Shown here one piece after another: positions 58,542-64,000 of a DNA stretch of 64,000 nt (the first letter of the stretch is position 1; each line of letters starts with the position of its first letter). The position numbers and the translations under genes are program-made. This DNA comes from DTU098 sp964498525 (lineage in GTDB: Bacteria > Bacillota > Desulfotomaculia > Desulfotomaculales > Pelotomaculaceae), in NCBI GenBank assembly GCA_964498525.1, contig CAZCGU010000010.1:1-64000 (forward strand). Direction: 5' to 3'. The notes beneath the pieces are model-generated. The model saw nothing but the letters and a program-made list of their open reading frames with translations, was not told the DNA's origin and did no database searches.

Positions 58542-59579
58542 GTGAAAAGCGTATCAAAAAAAACAACCCGGGCTTGTCTTTTCCTGTTTGTTGTTTTCCT
58601 GTTGAATCTCTTTACCGGGTGCGGTGAGCGGGTAGAAGACTCTGAACAGGTGAGCCCGGAAGAAAAAATCGTAATCAAGTTCTCCCATGTAGTTGCCGAA
58701 AACACACCCAAGGGACTTGCCGCCCAGAGGTTTGCGGCCCTGGTTAAAGAGAGGTCCAAGGGGAGAATTGAAGTGCAAGTATTTCCTAATTCAACCCTAT
58801 ATAAAGACGGTGAAGAAATTGAAGCCCTGCAAGCGGGAACCGTGCAGATAATTGCCCCTACTACCTCCAAACTATCGGGTTTGTTTCCACAATGGCAAGT
58901 ATTTGATCTGCCCTACGCTTTTCGGGATGAGGATACTGTCCATGAGGCCATGAACGGCCATATCGGAAAACAATTATATCAGGGGTTAAGCCAGCACAAG
59001 ATGAAAGCGCTGGCATTTTGGGACAACAGCTTTAAACAAATGACCAACAGCCAGAGACCATTAATTCACCCGGCGGATTTTACGGGACTAACGTTCAGGG
59101 TTATGATCAACAGCAATGTCTTAAAAAGGCAGTTTGAAAAACTCAATGCCTGCCCGGTTGAAGTATCCTTTGATGATCTCTACCGGGCCCTGGAATCCCA
59201 TAGCGTCGACGGGGAAGAAAACACCATGTCCAACATCAGCTCCAAAAATCTTTATAAGGTACAGCCCTACCTTACCATATCAAACCACGGTTACATGGGC
59301 TATGTTGTCATAACCAATGCCGATTTCTGGTCCGGCCTGCCGGAAGATGTGCAGTCTCTCCTGGAGGAAACCCTGCTGGAGGTAACGAACTGGGAGCGGG
59401 AACAGGCTTTCAAAATGAACCAGGAAGACTTGGAGCGGATTATTTCGTCCGGTATAGTCGAGGTACACTTCCAGTCTGAGGCGGAAAGAAAAGAATGGAG
59501 AGAGACCCTAAAACCCATCTATGATGAATTTAAGGGTGTAATCGGCGAAGACTTGTTGCGGTGCGTTGAAGATTTATAA
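58542..59579 (+). CDS. TRAP-type C4-dicarboxylate binding lipoprotein DctP
   Basis: A 345-residue DctP solute-binding protein. The signal peptide has a basic start (KSVSKKTTR), a hydrophobic core and lipobox LFTGC with Cys27, so it is a membrane-anchored lipoprotein. Then VIKFSHVVAENTPKGLAAQR, GRIEVQVFPNSTLYKDGEEI, and LTFRVMINSNVLKRQFEKL with the conserved arginine that grips the substrate carboxylate. No DctQ or DctM permease gene is next to it. With the adjacent two-component system it may act as a co-sensor or serve a permease elsewhere. GTG 58542 is within GGGGAGGTG; no other start is in frame. Confidence 0.9.
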   Translation: MKSVSKKTTRACLFLFVVFLLNLFTGCGERVEDSEQVSPEEKIVIKFSHVVAENTPKGLAAQRFAALVKERSKGRIEVQVFPNSTLYKDGEEIEALQAGTVQIIAPTTSKLSGLFPQWQVFDLPYAFRDEDTVHEAMNGHIGKQLYQGLSQHKMKALAFWDNSFKQMTNSQRPLIHPADFTGLTFRVMINSNVLKRQFEKLNACPVEVSFDDLYRALESHSVDGEENTMSNISSKNLYKVQPYLTISNHGYMGYVVITNADFWSGLPEDVQSLLEETLLEVTNWEREQAFKMNQEDLERIISSGIVEVHFQSEAERKEWRETLKPIYDEFKGVIGEDLLRCVEDL

Positions 59580-59605
59580 GGGCCTATAACACTGCTGCAC
59601 AAAAA

Positions 59606-59632
59606 AACACCTCATTGAAAAGGTGTTTTTTT
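59606..59632. terminator. Bidirectional rho-independent terminator
   Basis: AACACCT (59606-59612), loop CATTGAAA, AGGTGTT (59621-59627) with TTTTT after it; seven A's before the stem give a T run in the other direction. It serves both the DctP gene and convergent lexA. Confidence 0.85.
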
Positions 59633-59640
59633 GTTTTTCT

Positions 59641-60252
59641 TTAGTGAAATTTTCGGACCAGGCCGATTACTTTACCGAGAACCTGAAGCTCAGTCGCATA
59701 TATTGGTTCCATCAGGCGGTTTTCCGGCTGCAGGCGGACCCGGCTTGTTTCCCGGTAGAATCTTTTTACAGTGGCTTCATCATCGAGCAAAGCCACAACA
59801 ATGTCCCCGTTATCAGCATCGCGCTGCCGCCTGACCACGACCAGATCCCCCTCTAATATTCCGGCCTCGATCATGCTGCTACCACGCACAGCAAGCATAA
59901 AGAACTCCCCGGCGCCGGTGAAGTGAGCCGGCAGGGAAAAGGTATCCTCCTTATTTTCCACAGCTAAAAGGGGAACACCGGCTGCCACCTGGCCCAGAAG
60001 TGGAATATTGACACAATCGGGCCGATCGTCCAGAGCATCGTCCAGAACCTCCATAGCCCTGGGCTTGGCCGCGTCACGCCTTAAATATCCTTTGCTCTCC
60101 AATTTTTTTAGGTATCCATGTACTGTGGAACTCGAATTCAAACCCACAGCCTGACCAATTTCCCTGACCGAGGGAGGATATCCCTTTTGACGGATGTTTT
60201 TTTTGATAAAGGTTAGAATGGCTGTTTGCCTGGGGGTTAAATCATCGCCCAT
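59641..60252 (-). CDS. lexA: SOS transcriptional repressor LexA
   Basis: A 203-residue LexA. N-terminal winged HTH (VREIGQAVGLNSSSTVHGYL), the cleavage bond Ala91-Gly92 in GQVAAGVP, catalytic Ser126 in RGSSM and Lys163 in ATVKRFYRE; the 37-residue Ser-Lys distance equals that of E. coli LexA. RecA-stimulated self-cleavage lifts repression of SOS genes. ATG 60252 follows AGGGCTGGTGAAAC. A near-perfect LexA box at 60316-60329 indicates autoregulation. Confidence 0.96.
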   Translation of the reverse strand: MGDDLTPRQTAILTFIKKNIRQKGYPPSVREIGQAVGLNSSSTVHGYLKKLESKGYLRRDAAKPRAMEVLDDALDDRPDCVNIPLLGQVAAGVPLLAVENKEDTFSLPAHFTGAGEFFMLAVRGSSMIEAGILEGDLVVVRRQRDADNGDIVVALLDDEATVKRFYRETSRVRLQPENRLMEPIYATELQVLGKVIGLVRKFH

Positions 60253-60290
60253 TGTTTCACCAGCCCTTACTTTATTTATAATTTGTTGTC

Positions 60291-60299
60291 ATTATAACA
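60291..60299 (-). promoter_or_regulatory. Extended -10 promoter of lexA
   Basis: On the minus strand TGTTATAAT (consensus -10 at 60291-60296) about 40 bases from the lexA ATG. The LexA box lies 17 bases upstream of the TGn, near the -35 region. Confidence 0.6.
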
Positions 60300-60315
60300 C
60301 AAATTGGGGCTCAAT

Positions 60316-60329
60316 AAAACGCCTGTTCG
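60316..60329 (-). promoter_or_regulatory. LexA binding site upstream of lexA
   Basis: Minus strand CGAACAGGCGTTTT matches CGAACRNRYGTTYC except for the final base. Position beside the -35 region supports autorepression. Confidence 0.75.
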
Positions 60330-60443
60330 CAAGATGTATAAATTTTTTAATTAATATTTTTTTAATTTTTAGAAGGATGCGCTCCCTGACTTGTAGAATG
60401 AGTTAAAGGGTATAAGTTAACAAAGTCAGGAAGGGGGGCCAGG

Positions 60444-62150
60444 GTGCAAAAGTATAAGATAGCTATTGTAGGCGCAGGTAAGGGCGGACATTCTATTTAT
60501 AGAATGTTGAAATTCATGGAGGAAGTAGAAATAATAGGGATAGCCGATTTAGATCCTGCAGCTCCAGGAATCACGGCCGCACGTGAAGATGGTGTCTTTG
60601 TCACAACCAACTATTATGAGCTCACCAGGCTGCCCGGCCTGGACATTATTATCGAAGTTACAGGTGATCTGAAGGTCAAGGAACACATTCTCCAGATCAA
60701 GCACAGCTATACAGCAATGATGGAGTCGCAGGCCGCCAATCTTATGATGATCGTCCTGAGGGAAAAAGAAGAAATGGCGGAACTGACCAAAATTCAGTGC
60801 GAGCTGTCGGCTATTTTAAATTCAATGCAGGAAGCTATCGAGGTAGCAGATATAAAAGGCACGATCAAATACGTTAATCCGGCCTTTTCCCGTATTACTG
60901 GCATCCCCGAGAAGGAAAGGATTGGCCGGAATATCTTCGAAAGCTCCCCGGACGGGGCTCTCGCGCACCTGTTAAAAACGGGCAAGCTGGTTTTTGGCCA
61001 GAGAACAAGAGTAGGTGGAAGCAACGCCGAAGTTGTTGCCAATTCCGCCCCGATCATTGTAGACGGGAAAATGGAAGGCGGCGTTGTGGTTTTCCAGCAC
61101 TTTACTGACATCATGAATATGATGGAGGAACTTAAAAAAAGCAGTACTATCATAGAAAATCTCACGGATAAACTGGGGCAGGTTACCACAAGCAAGTATT
61201 CATTTGAAGATATCATTGGTAATAGCAGCGAAATTAAAAAATGCATTAATCTTGCCGAAAAATCCGCCCATAGCAATTCAACAGTTCTCCTATTAGGTGA
61301 AAGCGGCACCGGGAAGGAATTGTTTGCCCATTCCATTCATGGCACCTCTATGCGGCGGGAAAATCCATTTATCAAAGTCAATTGTGCGGCCATACCGGAA
61401 ACACTTCTGGAAAGCGAGTTCTTCGGCTATGCCAAGGGCGCTTTTACGGGGGCAGTGAAGTCCAAGATTGGAAAATTTGAACTGGCCCACGGTGGAACAA
61501 TCTTTTTAGACGAAATCGGAGACATGAATCTCTTGCTCCAGGGCAAGCTGCTGCGGGTCCTGCAAGAGATGGAATTTGAGCGGGTTGGGGGAAACCAAAC
61601 CATTAAAGTGGATGTCCGGGTCATTGCAGCCACTAACCGGAACCTGCGGGAGCTGATCCGCCAGGGTAAATTCCGGGAAGACCTTTATTACCGTTTGAAC
61701 GTTGTGGAAATTACCATTCCTCCGTTAAGGGTGCACAAAGAAGACCTTCCGGCCCTGGTAAACAACCTGGTCATAAAGCTTAACAGAAAATTGGGCAAAA
61801 AAGTAAAGGGCCTTTCCAAAGACGCTGTTGAAGTACTTTTCAGTTATGACTGGCCCGGGAATGTCCGTGAACTTGAAAACGTCATTGAACGGGTCATGGT
61901 AACCGTTGATGAAGAAGTCCTGGTAAAAAAGAACCTGATCCAGCATGTCAATCAGTTCCGGATAATACCTGAGCGGGATGTAGATTTAATGCCCATTGAT
62001 CAGATGGAGGAAATGCTAATTCGCAAGGCTATGGCTAAGTATGGCAATACAGTTGAAGGAAAACGGCGTGCTGCCCAAGCCCTGAATATTTCCCTGGCCA
62101 CCCTTTATAATAAATTGAAAAAAATAAGACCAGCAAATATTAAATTTTAG
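60444..62150 (+). CDS. Sigma-54-dependent activator with Rossmann-like and PAS sensor domains
   Basis: A 568-residue enhancer-binding protein. The first ~90 residues begin KIAIVGAGKGGHSIYRMLKF and look like a dinucleotide-binding Rossmann domain (G-x-G-x-x-G, IGIADLD). A PAS domain follows (~130-230, ILNSMQEAIEVADIKGTIKY), then the AAA+ domain with Walker A GESGTGKE (~285), GAFTGA sigma-54 contact loop (~331), Walker B GGTIFLDEIGDM, and a Fis-type HTH (RRAAQALNISLATLYNKLKK). GTG 60444 follows GGAAGGGGGG. It lies beside a fumarase operon with a -24/-12 promoter; by context this corresponds to MmcA of Pelotomaculum as I recall it. Confidence 0.92.
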   Translation: MQKYKIAIVGAGKGGHSIYRMLKFMEEVEIIGIADLDPAAPGITAAREDGVFVTTNYYELTRLPGLDIIIEVTGDLKVKEHILQIKHSYTAMMESQAANLMMIVLREKEEMAELTKIQCELSAILNSMQEAIEVADIKGTIKYVNPAFSRITGIPEKERIGRNIFESSPDGALAHLLKTGKLVFGQRTRVGGSNAEVVANSAPIIVDGKMEGGVVVFQHFTDIMNMMEELKKSSTIIENLTDKLGQVTTSKYSFEDIIGNSSEIKKCINLAEKSAHSNSTVLLLGESGTGKELFAHSIHGTSMRRENPFIKVNCAAIPETLLESEFFGYAKGAFTGAVKSKIGKFELAHGGTIFLDEIGDMNLLLQGKLLRVLQEMEFERVGGNQTIKVDVRVIAATNRNLRELIRQGKFREDLYYRLNVVEITIPPLRVHKEDLPALVNNLVIKLNRKLGKKVKGLSKDAVEVLFSYDWPGNVRELENVIERVMVTVDEEVLVKKNLIQHVNQFRIIPERDVDLMPIDQMEEMLIRKAMAKYGNTVEGKRRAAQALNISLATLYNKLKKIRPANIKF

Positions 62151-62204
62151 AAATGATTACTAAAATTAAGAAAGCCCGCTTTCCTCAAGGGATAGGACCG
62201 CCCC

Positions 62205-62228
62205 AATTCTATAAGTTAGAATTTTTTT
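62205..62228 (+). terminator. Terminator of the sigma-54 activator gene
   Basis: AATTCTA-TAAGT-TAGAATT (62205-62223) running into TTTTTTT. Isolates the regulator from the fumarase genes. Confidence 0.75.
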
Positions 62229-62273
62229 GTTTTTAATTATATTATTATTCACTTCCGGGAAACTCAACAAACA

Positions 62274-62298
62274 TTGCTTATAGATACGAAATAGGCAA
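62274..62298 (+). promoter_or_regulatory. Candidate upstream activator sequence
   Basis: TTGCTTAT (62274-62281) and AATAGGCAA (62290-62298) form an imperfect inverted repeat ~65 bases upstream of the -24 element, the distance expected for an enhancer-binding site. Confidence 0.4.
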
Positions 62299-62362
62299 TA
62301 AACACAAGGTTACCGGGGTCAAAAAACATATCCGTCACGGTGAATTAACAAGATCAGTAGCA

Positions 62363-62378
62363 TGGTACGGATCTTGCT
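62363..62378 (+). promoter_or_regulatory. Sigma-54 (-24/-12) promoter of fumarase genes
   Basis: TGGTACGGATCTTGCT matches TGGCACG-N4-TTGCW with one mismatch (C to T); GG and GC are 10 bases apart as required. Transcription should start near 62389. Confidence 0.8.
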
Positions 62379-62430
62379 TTTTATATTTTGGGGAATCAAT
62401 AGCAACATTACAGCAAAGGGGGGAACTACA

Positions 62431-63273
62431 ATAAAAACCATTAACACCAGTGTGATTACGGAAGCCGTGAAAAAAATGTGTATGGAGGCCAACTTTAATC
62501 TGGGCAGCGATGTGATGGAATCCTTCAAAAAAAGCTATGAGTCGGAAGTATCCATCACGGGTAAGGAAATACTCCAAATCCTGATTAAAAACGCTGAAAT
62601 TGCCCGGGAAGAGCAGGCTCCGATGTGTCAGGACACGGGTTTCGCCGTTGTTTTTGTGGAACTGGGTCAGGATGTGAGGATCGAAGGCGGAGATTTTTAC
62701 GAGGCTATCAATGAGGGAGTACGGCAAGGTTACACTGAGGGCTATCTGAGGAAATCCATCGTCAGCCATCCGCTGGAACGGAAGAATACCGGGGATAATA
62801 CACCAGCGGTTATTCACACCAAAATAGTGCCCGGGGATAATCTACGTCTAATCTTAGCACCTAAGGGTGGCGGCTCTGAGAACATGAGCACAATTAAAAT
62901 GCTTAAACCGGCAGACGGTGTTGAAGGCGTCAAAAAATTTATCGTAGATTCGGTAAAAATAGCTGGTCCCAACCCCTGCCCTCCCATTGTGGTAGGTGTG
63001 GGCATCGGAGGGACTTATGAAAAGGCCGCCCTGCTATCCAAAGAGGCTCTGTTGAGAGAACTTGGTGAAAAAAGCAAGTATCCAGACATTGCAAAATTAG
63101 AAGAAGAACTCCTGGAGGAAATTAATAAAACTGGAATCGGGCCCCAGGGTCTTGGGGGTAAAACCACGGCGCTTGCAGTACATGTTGAGATTTACGGAGC
63201 TCATATTGCAAGCTTGCCCGTAGCAATTAACCTGAACTGCCATGCAGCCAGGCACAAAGAAGTCGTCTTGTAA
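62431..63273 (+). CDS. Fumarate hydratase alpha subunit (class I, Fe-S)
   Basis: About 280 residues of the N-terminal subunit of a two-part class I fumarase/tartrate dehydratase. It shows EAVKKMCMEANFNLGSDV, APMCQDTGFAVVFVELGQ with a cluster cysteine, NPCPPIVVGVGIGGTYEKAA with a second cysteine and AINLNCHAARH with a third. It hydrates fumarate to malate in the methylmalonyl-CoA pathway. Start problem: ATG 62362 overlaps the sigma-54 promoter and precedes the transcript. The only codon at good distance (seven bases) from AAAGGGGGG is ATA 62431, giving (M)KTINTSVITEAVKK, the family N-terminus. GTG 62452 is possible but lacks a ribosome site. Confidence 0.92.
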   Translation: MKTINTSVITEAVKKMCMEANFNLGSDVMESFKKSYESEVSITGKEILQILIKNAEIAREEQAPMCQDTGFAVVFVELGQDVRIEGGDFYEAINEGVRQGYTEGYLRKSIVSHPLERKNTGDNTPAVIHTKIVPGDNLRLILAPKGGGSENMSTIKMLKPADGVEGVKKFIVDSVKIAGPNPCPPIVVGVGIGGTYEKAALLSKEALLRELGEKSKYPDIAKLEEELLEEINKTGIGPQGLGGKTTALAVHVEIYGAHIASLPVAINLNCHAARHKEVVL

Positions 63274-63327
63274 GGCAACTGAATTGCCCCAGGATATTGC
63301 TCTTAAAAAACAGGGGAGGTGAAATGA

Positions 63328-63882
63328 TTGACCCAGATAAGGCTTACTACCCCGCTAACCGATGAAATGGTAGAAAAACTAAGGATCGGCCAACAAGTTT
63401 TACTAAACGGGATTCTTTACACGGGACGCGACGCAGCTCATAAAAGGCTGGTAGATCTTATTAAACAAGGTAAAGAACTGCCTTTTGACCCCAAGGGGCA
63501 GGTTATTTATTATGTTGGGCCGAGTCCGGCAAGGCCGGGTAAAGTCATTGGTTCTTGCGGACCAACAACCAGCTACCGGATGGATCCCTACGCTCCGGAA
63601 CTTTATGCCCTGGGACTCAAGGCTTCCATCGGCAAGGGAAAAAGGTCACCGGAAGTGATAAAAGCTTTAAAACAATATAAGGGTGTTTATTTCGCTGCAA
63701 TCGGCGGAGCAGCTGCCCTTATCGCCAAAAGTATAAAGTCAGCAAAGGTTATTGCTTACCCGGATTTAGGAGCGGAAGCTATCCACGAACTTGTTGTGGA
63801 AAATTTTCCGGTTGTAGTGGTGAACGATACCATTGGCGGTGATCTTTACGAAGAGGGGATTAAGATTTACTCGGCTAAATAA
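63328..63882 (+). CDS. Fumarate hydratase beta subunit (class I)
   Basis: A 184-residue C-terminal subunit. LTTPLTDEMVEKLRIGQQVL, ILYTGRDAAHKRLVDLI, VIGSCGPTTSYRMDPYAPEL and FAAIGGAAALIAKSIKSAKV are typical of class I fumarase beta chains. It completes the Fe-S fumarase with the upstream alpha subunit. TTG 63328 lies seven bases after GGGGAGGTG; an ATG at 63324 is out of frame. The gap of 54 bases to the alpha gene and no terminator support one operon. The last ~118 bases of the window hold no recognisable gene. Confidence 0.94.
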   Translation: MTQIRLTTPLTDEMVEKLRIGQQVLLNGILYTGRDAAHKRLVDLIKQGKELPFDPKGQVIYYVGPSPARPGKVIGSCGPTTSYRMDPYAPELYALGLKASIGKGKRSPEVIKALKQYKGVYFAAIGGAAALIAKSIKSAKVIAYPDLGAEAIHELVVENFPVVVVNDTIGGDLYEEGIKIYSAK

Positions 63883-64000
63883 AAATGCCTTATGAGGACT
63901 TAACCTTGTTCAAAAATAAGCCGGCAGAAAAAACAATGCAAACACCCGGATGGGTATTCGCCCGACCAGTAAGGATTAACAGGTTGGGCTAGGCTCTTTT
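63883..64000. other. Window end, no gene seen
   Basis: An imperfect hairpin CCCGGATGGGTATTCGCCCG near 63945-63970; otherwise nothing supported. Genes of the fumarase operon may continue beyond the edge. Confidence 0.4.

Noticed and set aside
62362..62430. ATG 62362 as start of fumarase alpha
   Set aside because: It overlaps the -24/-12 promoter and precedes the predicted transcript start; the encoded residues are unlike the family.
1..64000. CRISPR arrays, tRNA or rRNA genes, prophage or transposases
   Set aside because: No regularly spaced repeats, cloverleaf with CCA-like ends, conserved rRNA segments or phage/transposase motifs were seen on reading through.

Overview
The window reads as chromosome of a Gram-positive, endospore-forming, anaerobic member of the Peptococcaceae, most likely Pelotomaculum or a close relative. 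Evidence in the sequence: spoVS and spoVK, strong Shine-Dalgarno motifs of the AGGAGGTG type with many TTG and GTG starts, a Bacillus-type LexA box, RNase Y with YmdB, and at the right end a sigma-54 regulator next to a two-subunit fumarase. That last arrangement matches, as I recall it, the start of the mmc (methylmalonyl-CoA, syntrophic propionate oxidation) cluster of P. thermopropionicum. Genus assignment is inference from gene content. I see no rRNA, tRNA, CRISPR array, complete insertion sequence or prophage.

Layout. 1-1970 (minus): fakA with the start of a degV/fakB-type gene, plus a 32-codon reading frame. 2-9 kb: yajQ, rimO, pgsA, a membrane protein paired with a short FtsH-like protease, stand-alone pncC and a DEAD-box helicase. 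9.3-14.9 kb: recA (consensus promoter plus LexA box), recX, a 6S-like structured RNA, rny, an unknown gene, ymdB and spoVS. 15-18.3 kb: PHP phosphoesterase, an aminotransferase, a coiled-coil protein, twin DnaA boxes and a DUF3842 gene. 18.3-24.4 kb: a cobalamin riboswitch and terminator leading cobU-cobQ-cbiB-cobS-cobD-cobC, the late (nucleotide loop) part of B12 synthesis. 24.4-25.9 kb: a degraded stretch with an amidohydrolase remnant, a small HTH gene and a zinc-ribbon frame split by one amber codon. 25.9-40.6 kb: single genes and short pairs (guaB, acuA, a winged-helix/coiled-coil protein, cysteine desulfurase, two activase-related proteins, hsp20, two Nudix hydrolases, minC, a LarA-like protein, a CitE-like lyase, usp and unknowns). 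40.9-52.6 kb: miaB-ylbF-mutS-hydantoinase-HDAC-mutL-methyltransferase-miaA-hfq. 52.6-59.6 kb: spoVK, a PLP lyase, a LysR regulator, and a DcuSR-type two-component system followed by a TRAP-type binding protein. 59.6-64 kb: lexA, the sigma-54 regulator and fumarase.

How they work together. DNA repair and the SOS response are represented by recA, recX, lexA, mutS and mutL, with LexA boxes upstream of both recA and lexA. RNA metabolism is represented by rny, hfq, the helicase, miaA, miaB, rimO and a probable 6S RNA. B12 supply matters because methylmalonyl-CoA mutase needs it. The right end links C4-dicarboxylate sensing (histidine kinase, response regulator, binding protein) to fumarate/malate metabolism under a -24/-12 promoter. 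Unusual points are two genes (cobQ and fumarase alpha) whose best start is an ATA codon at good Shine-Dalgarno spacing, a Rossmann-fold sensor fused to a sigma-54 activator, a 39-bp perfect palindrome, and the amber-split zinc-ribbon frame.
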